Of a stretch of DNA of 6,222 bases, positions 1 through 4,308 are shown piece by piece. The translations under genes were made by a program, and so were the position numbers. The stretch's first letter is position 1, and each line of letters begins with the position of its first letter. The notes beneath the pieces are model-generated. The model did no database searches. It was given only the letters and a program-made list of their open reading frames with translations, and had not been told where the DNA came from. The DNA comes from Rhodocyclaceae bacterium (GTDB lineage: Bacteria; Pseudomonadota; Gammaproteobacteria; Burkholderiales; Rhodocyclaceae), in contig PNJM01000163.1 in assembly GCA_013821865.1 (NCBI GenBank), forward strand, positions 1 to 6,222, read 5' to 3'.

Positions 1-81
1 GGGACCGGGATTGGTGTCAGGCCCACAGCGTGGGCCGCGGCGGCTGCGGCGCGTGGGATCATGTCGTAGTCGTTTTTTTTT
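1..81 (-). other. A9 slippery run and -1 frame continuation of the relaxase
   Basis: The coding strand of the relaxase carries nine consecutive A residues (T at 73-81 on the plus strand). In the relaxase frame they are split as gaA AAA AAA Acg, which fits the A-AAA-AAA slippery heptamer. Reading straight on gives four threonines and a stop at 59-61. A shift to -1 (or one extra A) instead gives NDYDMIPRAAAAAA, then HAVGLTPIPVP, with no stop to position 1. That sequence looks like ordinary protein and sits where relaxases continue after the N-R-V motif. Programmed -1 frameshifting, transcriptional slippage on A9, a mutation, or a homopolymer sequencing error would all explain it. Confidence 0.6.
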
Positions 82-484
82 CTCGCGCCAGGTTGCCGCC
101 GTCGAGCGGCACCCTATTGATCAGGATATGAAGGTGCTGGTGGTGGCGATCGATGTGCTTTACCCCCATCCATTGGTGCCGATCGAGATCGACTCCCATT
201 TCCTTCATGAACACCCGCGCCGCCAAGTCCCACTTTTCGGAAGTCAGGGATTGGCCTGGTGGCAAGGAAAGTGAGAAATGCATTACCGCCTTGCGACAGT
301 CTGGCCGAAGGCGGCGCAGCGCGCCGACCTCGCGGGCTCGCGCTCGCGGCGACTGGCCGGCGAGCGTTCCGCAGATCACCTCCCCAAGCGCATCGGCCGG
401 CCGGGGTTTCTCCTTGGAACCATAGATCAGGTAGTCGTCTGCGCCTCTCCACCCAGCCCCGAGGCCGATTTTTTCGCCGATCAT
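59..484 (-). CDS. MobP-type relaxase, N-terminal catalytic part (frame broken at 3' end)
   Basis: This encodes the nicking enzyme that cuts one strand at oriT, stays covalently bound to it and leads the strand into a recipient. The 141 visible residues begin MIGEKIGLGAGWRGADDY. Tyr18 (or Tyr21) is the likely nucleophile. The metal-binding histidine cluster is clear at residues 110-125: H110-x-D112, then H115, H117 and H119, followed by N123-R124-V125, the three-histidine motif of MobA/TraI relaxases (Relaxase family). The ATG overlaps the mobC stop as ATGA (481-484), so translation is probably coupled. Whole relaxases are several hundred residues long. Here the frame stops at TGA 59-61 just after an A9 run, while the -1 frame stays open to the window edge, so the gene is frameshifted, uses slippage, or carries a sequencing error. 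The family assignment is firm; whether the gene is functional is open. Confidence 0.85.
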   Translation of the reverse strand: MIGEKIGLGAGWRGADDYLIYGSKEKPRPADALGEVICGTLAGQSPRARAREVGALRRLRPDCRKAVMHFSLSLPPGQSLTSEKWDLAARVFMKEMGVDLDRHQWMGVKHIDRHHQHLHILINRVPLDGGNLAREKKTTTT

Positions 485-819
485 TTGCCAGCTCCAAGGA
501 GATCGCGGCGAAGGTTTTGAACGTTCGCGAGGATCATCGACAGCCTGTCGAGTAGATCCAGCTTCTCCCGTTCGGTGGCCACAATGTGGCCGGCGTTCAG
601 GTGGTGGGTGACCTGGTTGAGATTTCCGGCAAGCCGGGCCAACTCACCATATTTTTCGATGTTGATTTCAGGGGCAGTCGGCGCCGCCGGCACGATCTCC
701 AGCCCAAGCGCGGCGTTGCGCACCAGCAGAGATAGCGGCAGGCGGGCAGCGCGCGCCCGCTCCTCGAGCGCCAGCCGCTCTTCACTACTGACCCTGACCT
801 TGATGACCTGTTCTCTCAA
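481..819 (-). CDS. mobC: MobC-like mobilization accessory protein (ribbon-helix-helix)
   Basis: A relaxosome accessory protein, expected to bind oriT next to the relaxase and help open the DNA for nicking. The 112-residue product begins REQVIKVRVSSEERLALEERA, an N-terminal beta strand and two helices typical of ribbon-helix-helix DNA-binding proteins. The C-terminal part contains ELARLAGNLNQVTHHLN (residues 59-75), the conserved helix of the MobC family (compare the usual L-x-x-x-G-x-N-L-N-Q pattern). I place the start at the TTG at 819-817, because a GGAG Shine-Dalgarno lies 6 nt upstream. A TTG at 831 would add four residues but has no properly spaced site. The stop overlaps the relaxase ATG (ATGA), so the two are made together. 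The spacer of about 140 bp upstream is rich in inverted repeats and is the likely target of the protein. Confidence 0.8.
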   Translation of the reverse strand: MREQVIKVRVSSEERLALEERARAARLPLSLLVRNAALGLEIVPAAPTAPEINIEKYGELARLAGNLNQVTHHLNAGHIVATEREKLDLLDRLSMILANVQNLRRDLLGAGK

Positions 820-850
820 TGCTCTCTCCAATACCTTCTGACCGAAGGGA

Positions 851-950
851 GGACCCCGCCACCAGGCGGGGCAAGCTGCGCGGGGCCCACTTGTGGGCCA
901 CGTGCCTCAGCTTGCTCCTTGCCTCAACCCATGGGCTTACTATGGTTGAG
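851..950. other. Candidate origin of transfer: clustered and nested inverted repeats
   Basis: This 100-bp non-coding stretch lies just upstream of mobC and holds four inverted repeats. They are CCCCGCC/GGCGGGG (854-860 and 865-871, loop ACCA); GCAAGCTG/CAGCTTGC (871-878 and 908-915), which encloses GGCCCAC/GTGGGCC (884-890 and 893-899, loop TT); and CTCAACC/GGTTGAG (923-929 and 944-950, 14-nt loop). In MobP systems oriT normally lies beside the mobC-relaxase genes and carries inverted repeats bound by the relaxase and its accessory protein. I do not see the IncP nic sequence (ATCCTGC). TGGGCTTA at 932-939, within the last loop, loosely resembles the ColE1-type nic region, but this is too weak to claim. 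The region may also carry the mobC promoter. Confidence 0.5.
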
Positions 951-959
951 CGAAGCTAT

Positions 960-1193
960 TCACTCAATGACAACAACATGGGGAGAAGGTGGGGAAAATG
1001 TGGGGAGTGAATCAACAAGGCCTGGCCGACCTGGCGGCCGGCGACCTTCTTTGAGTTCCCCCTGTGGAGAAAGGTAGAGGCTTTCACGTGCCCCACAAGT
1101 TGAACAGCGCAGCCGGATGCGGACCTCGCCGGTTGCCTTGATGAGATGCTTGTCCCGCCGCCACAGAGTGCCGCCACACTGACAGGGCCTCAT
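960..1193 (-). CDS. Small zinc-ribbon protein of unknown function
   Basis: The product has 77 residues and begins MRPCQCGGTLWRRD. Two cysteine pairs, C4-x-C6-G and C30-x-x-C33-G, separated by a basic strand-rich stretch, make a probable zinc ribbon. The remaining tail (from about residue 45) is rich in proline, glycine and serine and is probably disordered. I chose the ATG at 1193-1191, which lies 2 nt after the stop of the upstream replication-like gene and has AGGA 9 nt before it. A TTG at 1199 would overlap that stop, but the same AGGA is then too close. Its position between the initiator-like gene and the oriT candidate suggests a role in DNA binding or regulation of the element, but I do not recognise a named family. 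The closed operon spacing and the cysteine pattern argue that the gene is real. Confidence 0.65.
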   Translation of the reverse strand: MRPCQCGGTLWRRDKHLIKATGEVRIRLRCSTCGARESLYLSPQGELKEGRRPPGRPGLVDSLPTFSPPSPHVVVIE

Positions 1194-1195
1194 GG

Positions 1196-1912
1196 TCAAA
1201 GGTCCTGTACGTAGCCGCCGTTTTTGACCACCCGCCAGAATTCCTCACCCCGGCGCTGCCGGGACTGGGACTCGGCGGCGTCTCGCCGCGTTGGGTTCTG
1301 GTTATCAAAACGCTGGCCGAGCTCAGCAACGAGCGCAGAGACATATATGCGTGCGCCTCCGCCACCGGCCTGCATTTCTTGGGCAACTCTCGCCACAGTG
1401 TCATCCCCGAACCGATCAACTATTGCCTGAAATCTGGAAGCGTCACGCCGATTCCAGTTTTTTGCCTCAAGGCAATCGACTGCCCAAGCTGGAAGGCCAG
1501 CTAGTAGAGATGGTTCACTTGACTGGTTAACAGTGGACGATTCGGGGTAAATTCTTGATGACCGGGGGTCAGGGTTTTTCCCCTGGGGGTAAGGATTTGA
1601 CCCCCGGGGGTAAAAATTTGACCCCTCCCCCTCGGCCATCAGCAGATGGTAGAGATTCGACAGGTCGCGGCCGCCCGCGTCCTTGCGGCGCTCAATTTGT
1701 ATGAGCTGCGCATCCTCAAGGATCTTCGTTGCTGCCCGCGCAGTAATCTCACTTATCCCTACATCGAGCCCAAGCGATTCCCGGCCAGGCCAGCAGGTGC
1801 CGTCGTCGTTGGCACGGTCTGCCAGCTTCAACAGGATCAGTTTCGCTGAGTCCTTGCTGACCCGCCCGTCGCGGATTTGGCCAAAGGCCCAGACCAAAGC
1901 CCGTAAACTCAT
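1196..1912 (-). CDS. Winged-helix replication initiator-like protein with repeat-encoded linker
   Basis: The 238-residue product has an N-terminal winged helix-turn-helix (about 20-92; KLADRANDDGTCWPGRESLG, then EITARAATKILEDAQLIQIE) of the HTH_36 type. This type is seen in phage O-like replication proteins and plasmid initiators. A linker of four heptapeptides follows: GSNFYPR, GSNPYPQ, GKNPDPR and SSRIYPE (97-124). Next come a serine-rich stretch and a C-terminal helical domain (about 137-200, starting LPAWAVDCLEAKNW), with a basic tail that probably contacts DNA or replication partners. The start is secure: GGAGG lies 7 nt before the ATG, which overlaps the stop of the preceding gene as ATGA. 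Lambda O has the same layout, with origin iterons inside its gene between a DNA-binding and a partner-binding domain. An initiator role is inferred from domain and context. A transcription regulator with this fold is the alternative. Confidence 0.7.
   Translation of the reverse strand: MSLRALVWAFGQIRDGRVSKDSAKLILLKLADRANDDGTCWPGRESLGLDVGISEITARAATKILEDAQLIQIERRKDAGGRDLSNLYHLLMAEGEGSNFYPRGSNPYPQGKNPDPRSSRIYPESSTVNQSSEPSLLAGLPAWAVDCLEAKNWNRRDASRFQAIVDRFGDDTVARVAQEMQAGGGGARIYVSALVAELGQRFDNQNPTRRDAAESQSRQRRGEEFWRVVKNGGYVQDL
1541..1624. repeat. Four tandem 21-bp repeats inside the initiator-like gene (iteron candidate)
   Basis: On the plus strand the units are 1541-1561, 1562-1582, 1583-1603 and 1604-1624. 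The last two match at 18 of 21 positions and share the core GGGGGTAA, then ATTTGACCC. The second keeps CCGGGGGT and the final CCC, and the first is the most diverged (CGGGGTAAATT). The 21-bp period equals seven codons and about two helical turns, so bound proteins would sit on one face of the DNA. The repeats encode the linker of the winged-helix protein. They could be iterons bound by that protein, or simply the genetic trace of an expanding protein linker. Confidence 0.75.
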
Positions 1913-2355
1913 GGCTGCACCTCCACCTGCCGCCGGGCTCTTTGTCTCCTCAGCTCAGGGACAGTAATGCCAAGCTGCTCGGCATCAAGCCGTTCCTGCT
2001 TTGTGGGGGCACCGCGCCGGCCTGGTTGGGCAGAACGGAGAACTGGGGTTGGTGCTGTCGGGGCTTCCCTGCCAGCTTGTAACCAATCGATCACGTCCTC
2101 ACGGGCAAAAAGAGTGCGTACCCGTTCCTTCCCCTCGCGACCACCAGGAGCCCAGCGCGGCGGTAGCCGCCAGGGTTCCCGAGCAAGCCAGGTTTTCAGA
2201 GTGGCGTGAGGTATACCTGAGACCTCTGCCAACTGGTAGAGATCGACCCGCGTCGGCAATGTGAATTCGACGCCCAGAGCGCCGCGCGCCGCTGCAGTGT
2301 GAAGAGCGGCGGCCACGGCCTCTGCGATGATTTGCTGCAATGCTGTTTGCTGCAT
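1909..2355 (-). CDS. Helix-turn-helix DNA-binding protein of the mobile element
   Basis: The product has 148 residues. An alanine-rich helix (1-30) precedes a MerR/excisionase-like helix-turn-helix, LYQLAEVSGIPHATLKTWLA (39-58), whose wing probably extends to LFAREDVIDWL (82-92). The tail is strongly basic and includes GAPTKQERLDAEQLGITVPE (115-134), followed by RRQRARRQ. The start is the ATG at 2355-2353 with GAGGA 5 nt upstream; a TTG at 2400 would add 15 residues but lacks a site. The stop overlaps the initiator-like ATG (ATGA), so expression is coupled. Likely roles are control of the operon or helping the initiator or the recombination machinery bind DNA. I cannot tell these apart and do not recognise a named family. 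Its own Shine-Dalgarno lies in a hairpin (see 2362-2384). Confidence 0.7.
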   Translation of the reverse strand: MQQTALQQIIAEAVAAALHTAAARGALGVEFTLPTRVDLYQLAEVSGIPHATLKTWLAREPWRLPPRWAPGGREGKERVRTLFAREDVIDWLQAGREAPTAPTPVLRSAQPGRRGAPTKQERLDAEQLGITVPELRRQRARRQVEVQP

Positions 2356-2361
2356 GGTGTT

Positions 2362-2384
2362 CCTCGTCGCATGAGCGGACGAGG
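2362..2384 (-). promoter_or_regulatory. Hairpin that covers the ribosome binding site of the HTH gene
   Basis: In the minus-strand transcript, CCTCGTC and GACGAGG form a perfect 7-bp stem around a 9-nt loop. The 3' arm contains the GAGG of the Shine-Dalgarno that serves the ATG at 2355. Folding would hide the site, so translation of the HTH protein may depend on unfolding, on coupling to upstream translation, or on a binding protein. The symmetry could instead be a DNA operator. Confidence 0.5.
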
Positions 2385-2423
2385 AGGGCGTAAAGCCCAA
2401 TGGCCTCGCCCGCGTGAATCAGG

Positions 2424-2440
2424 CCCGCGCACAGCGCGGG
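2424..2440. other. GC-rich hairpin after the membrane-protein stop codon
   Basis: CCCGCGC and GCGCGGG form a perfect 7-bp stem around the 3-nt loop ACA, 6 nt past the stop codon of the small membrane protein (minus strand). There is no T-run after it, so it is not a standard intrinsic terminator. It may stabilise or partly attenuate the transcript between the first and second genes. Confidence 0.35.
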
Positions 2441-2446
2441 GACGGT

Positions 2447-2770
2447 TCAAGCGGCGAGGAAGAGGCGCGGCGGCCTGTGGCCGGGCGCGAGGGGACGCGC
2501 GAGAGCGTTGGAAGTAAGGGCGGGGATCGAGGCGACCAGTTGGTCGCCTGGCCTTGCGGCAAGAGCAGTGCTCTCCAAGGTGAACGTGCCGCCACGGGGC
2601 ATGAAGACAATGGCGACAAGCGCGAACGCACCCACAATCCCCGCAAGCAGCAGGGTGGGGGTGGCCAGCACCAAGCCCACCACAGCCAGCAGCCAGAAGG
2701 CGCCGGCGAGGCGGGAAAGTGCAAGCGACAGTGAGCGTTCTTTCACCATGACAATAACATCATAGCACAC
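2447..2770 (-). CDS. Small inner-membrane protein of unknown function
   Basis: First gene of the element's gene row, 107 residues. Two hydrophobic segments are visible, roughly residues 23-41 (AGAFWLLAVVGLVLATPTL) and 44-58 (GIVGAFALVAIVFMP, after a short turn), with a basic N-terminus (KERS). A hydrophilic C-terminal tail ends in PPRLFLAA. I start it at the GTG 2770-2768 because AAGGG lies 7 nt before it. The ATG at 2749 (MVKERSLSLALS) is the alternative; it has no recognisable site and would give 100 residues. No family is recognised. Small membrane proteins of this kind are common in mobile elements, sometimes linked to mating-pair or plasmid maintenance functions, but nothing in the sequence settles the role. 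A 12-bp palindrome overlaps its ribosome binding site. Confidence 0.6.
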   Translation of the reverse strand: MCYDVIVMVKERSLSLALSRLAGAFWLLAVVGLVLATPTLLLAGIVGAFALVAIVFMPRGGTFTLESTALAARPGDQLVASIPALTSNALARPLAPGHRPPRLFLAA

Positions 2771-2778
2771 TCAGTAAC

Positions 2779-2821
2779 CCTTGCGCAAGGACTATTTTAC
2801 AAAAAAATCTAATCAAATCAA
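2779..2821 (-). promoter_or_regulatory. Putative promoter of the element operon with a 12-bp operator palindrome
   Basis: On the minus strand, TTGATT (2821-2816) and TAAAAT (2799-2794), 16 bp apart, resemble a sigma-70 -35/-10 pair. The expected start falls near 2787, inside the perfect palindrome CCTTGCGCAAGG (2779-2790). The palindrome also contains part of the AAGGG ribosome binding site of the first gene. A repressor dimer on it would block both initiation and start-site access. Which protein binds is unknown; the helix-turn-helix protein of the operon is a candidate. Confidence 0.45.
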
Positions 2822-2844
2822 AATATTCCTAGCAGGAATATTCC
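2822..2844. repeat. Perfect 9-bp inverted repeat in the AT-rich control region
   Basis: AATATTCCT and AGGAATATT (2822-2830 and 2834-2842) are exact reverse complements around AGC. The right arm runs into GGAATATTCC (2835-2844), itself a 10-bp palindrome. An IHF-like sequence with one mismatch (AATCAA, four bases, then TTC; 2816-2828) overlaps the left arm. The symmetry suggests a binding site for a dimeric protein; the partner is unknown. Confidence 0.55.
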
Positions 2845-2851
2845 GTTTGGT

Positions 2852-2880
2852 TGGCACAATTCTGGCACACTCATGGCACA
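2852..2880. repeat. Three TGGCACA direct repeats with an exact 11-bp period
   Basis: TGGCACA occurs at 2852-2858, 2863-2869 and 2874-2880. Starts are exactly 11 bp apart, about one helical turn, so all copies face the same side of the DNA. They lie about 70-100 bp from the tRNA 3' end. That suits arm-type binding sites of a tRNA-targeting tyrosine integrase; together with the DnaA box at 2892 they could instead be iterons of a replication origin. Confidence 0.65.
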
Positions 2881-2891
2881 AAATAAGCCAC

Positions 2892-2900
2892 TTATCCACA
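2892..2900. promoter_or_regulatory. Consensus DnaA box
   Basis: TTATCCACA matches the bacterial DnaA box consensus exactly. It lies 11 bp past the last TGGCACA repeat, in AT-rich DNA. A single box can occur by chance, but next to repeats and an AT-rich stretch it favours a plasmid-type origin or DnaA-controlled element. Confidence 0.5.
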
Positions 2901-2952
2901 GGTGCGCGAAAATGAGGAATTATGATAACTTTTTGTATTTATTTATTATTAT

Positions 2953-3027
2953 TGGTCCCCCCGTCAGGAGTCGAACCTGAATCTGCCGCTTAGGAGGCGG
3001 CTGTTCTATCCATTGAACTACGGGGAG
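2953..3027 (-). tRNA. tRNA-Arg (anticodon CCT)
   Basis: The full cloverleaf reads on the minus strand. Acceptor CTCCCCG pairs with CGGGGGG (one U-G pair). The anticodon stem GCCGC/GCGGC holds loop CTCCTAA with anticodon CCT (plus-strand 2992-2994), which reads AGG arginine codons. The T arm is TCAGG, loop TTCGACT, CCTGA. The D arm contains the usual AATGGATAG-type loop. Discriminator A and an encoded CCA end the gene at 2953. Its 3' end faces the mobile element, the normal orientation for an integration target, and the gene appears intact. Confidence 0.95.
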
Positions 3028-3041
3028 CGCGAAGCGCGCGT

Positions 3042-3070
3042 ATTGTAGCCGCTTCGATATAATCCTGCCA
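3042..3070 (-). promoter_or_regulatory. Putative tRNA-Arg promoter
   Basis: TACAAT (3047-3042, minus strand) is a good -10 box, followed by the GC-rich stretch ACGCGCGC. Such a GC discriminator before the start is typical of stable-RNA promoters under stringent control. The -35 region 17 bp upstream (TGGCAG, 3070-3065) is a poor match, so the call rests mainly on the -10 and position. Confidence 0.4.
3058..3063 (+). promoter_or_regulatory. Putative -10 box of the MFS-uup operon
   Basis: A perfect TATAAT lies 45 bp before the MFS start codon. No good -35 hexamer is visible 16-18 bp upstream, and no extended TG. The predicted transcript start near 3070 would leave a leader of about 40 nt without a clear Shine-Dalgarno. 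The site overlaps the divergent tRNA promoter, so the two may compete. Confidence 0.35.
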
Positions 3071-3108
3071 TTGCATCCCCGCGCCCGCGCTGTTGCTGCG
3101 CGCATCGA

Positions 3109-4308
3109 ATGTCCAATCTCCGGCAGCTCCCCCGGACTGTAGTCGTCCTCGGCGCAGTCAGCTTCTTCAACGATCTCGCCTCGGAGATGGTGACGCCGCT
3201 CATTCCCATCCTGCTTGCCGCCGTGCTCGGTGCCGGGCCGCTGGTGCTCGGCCTGGTCGAAGGCGCGGCAGAGGCGGTATCGGCCTTCCTCAAGTTGTGG
3301 TCCGGCCGCTATTCCGACTGGCTGGGCGGGCGGCGCAAGTGGCTCATCTTTTCCGGTTATCTGCTGTCGAACCTCGTGCGCCCGCTGATGGGCCTCGCCG
3401 GCAACTGGCCGCAGGTTGCCGCGTTGCGCAGCATCGACCGCGTCGGCAAGGGCATCCGCGCCGCGCCGCGCGATGCGCTGGTGTCGGACGCCACGCCACC
3501 GGCAGTGCGCGGCCTGGCCTATGGCTTCCACCGTGCGCTGGACAACGGCGGGGCGATGGGGGGCAGCCTGGCCGCGGCGGCAGTGCTGGCATGGACGCCC
3601 CTGACGCTGGCGCAGATCATCTTGGTCTCGGCCGTTCCGGGCGCGCTCGGCGTGCTGCTCGTGGCGTTCGGCGTGCGCGAGGATGGCCGGCGGCTCGCCG
3701 TGCATGAACGCCAGCCGCTGCCCACGCTGCAATGGGATGGCTTGTCGCAGGCGATGCGGCGCTATCTTGCCGTGCTCGCACTGTTCACCTTCGCCCGCGC
3801 CTCGGAAACCTTCATCGTCCTGCGCGGGCACCAAATGGGCGTCGGCGTGGTTGAACTGCTGCTCATGTGGTCGGCGCTGAGCTTCGCCAAGGCGCTCTCC
3901 TCTCTGCGCGGCGGCTGGTGGGCCGACCGGCTCGGCCATGAACGCCTGGTGCTGTTCGGCTGGCTGTCGCATGCAGCGGCATTCGCCCTGCTGGCGTTCG
4001 CCGCATCGGGCCTCATGCTGTGGGGCGCCGCGATCGTCTATGGCCTGCTCACCGGCGCGGCGGAAGGCGCCGAGCGCGCCCTGATCGGCGATCTGGCTGC
4101 AGCCGGCGAGCGCGGCACCGCCTTCGGCTGGTACAACATGACGCTCGGCCTCGCGGCGATTCCCGCCGGTTTGCTGTTCGGTTCGGTCTGGCAGTGGCAG
4201 GGGGCGCCGGCGGCATTCTTCCTGGCGTCCTGCCTGGCATGCGCGGCAGCGGCGCTGCTGCATTTCTGGGCTGCGCGCCACATTGCTCTTGGACGGAGGA
4301 ACTCATGA
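3109..4308 (+). CDS. Major facilitator superfamily transporter
   Basis: A 399-residue inner-membrane protein with about 12 hydrophobic segments, the usual size of MFS carriers driven by proton or other ion gradients. The N-terminus carries SFFNDLASEMVTPLIPILL (18-36, helix 1). The loop 2-3 motif A is GRYSDWLGGRRK (66-77), with a degenerate copy in the second half, GGWWADRLGHER (268-279). The stretch DRVGKGIRAAPRDAL (110-124) is conserved in one MFS subgroup that I cannot tie to a substrate. The start ATG lacks a clear Shine-Dalgarno. The stop overlaps the uup ATG (ATGA), with GGAGGA inside the last codons, so the two genes are one transcription unit. The gene diverges from tRNA-Arg. The substrate is unknown; drug or metabolite efflux is only a guess. 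Confidence 0.85.
   Translation: MSNLRQLPRTVVVLGAVSFFNDLASEMVTPLIPILLAAVLGAGPLVLGLVEGAAEAVSAFLKLWSGRYSDWLGGRRKWLIFSGYLLSNLVRPLMGLAGNWPQVAALRSIDRVGKGIRAAPRDALVSDATPPAVRGLAYGFHRALDNGGAMGGSLAAAAVLAWTPLTLAQIILVSAVPGALGVLLVAFGVREDGRRLAVHERQPLPTLQWDGLSQAMRRYLAVLALFTFARASETFIVLRGHQMGVGVVELLLMWSALSFAKALSSLRGGWWADRLGHERLVLFGWLSHAAAFALLAFAASGLMLWGAAIVYGLLTGAAEGAERALIGDLAAAGERGTAFGWYNMTLGLAAIPAGLLFGSVWQWQGAPAAFFLASCLACAAAALLHFWAARHIALGRRNS

Noticed and set aside
21..35. GCCCAC/GTGGGC hairpin near the left edge
   Set aside because: It lies inside the open -1 frame of the relaxase and has no T-run, so it is not supported as a terminator or control site.
932..939. TGGGCTTA as a nic site of the ColE1 type
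   Set aside because: Only a partial match, and the relaxase is not clearly of the ColE1 branch. Kept only as a remark under the oriT candidate.
1541..1624. CRISPR array
   Set aside because: The repeats are directly adjacent with no spacers, and they are in frame within a coding gene.
2920..4281. 453-codon open frame on the minus strand across the tRNA and the MFS gene
   Set aside because: It runs through the tRNA and opposite a clear 12-helix transporter. The translation is rich in Arg, Gln and His and resembles no protein family.
4020..4304. Longer uup start extending far into the transporter gene
   Set aside because: The extension is an out-of-frame reading of the MFS gene. The ATG at 4305 has a strong ribosome binding site and Uup proteins begin at this point.
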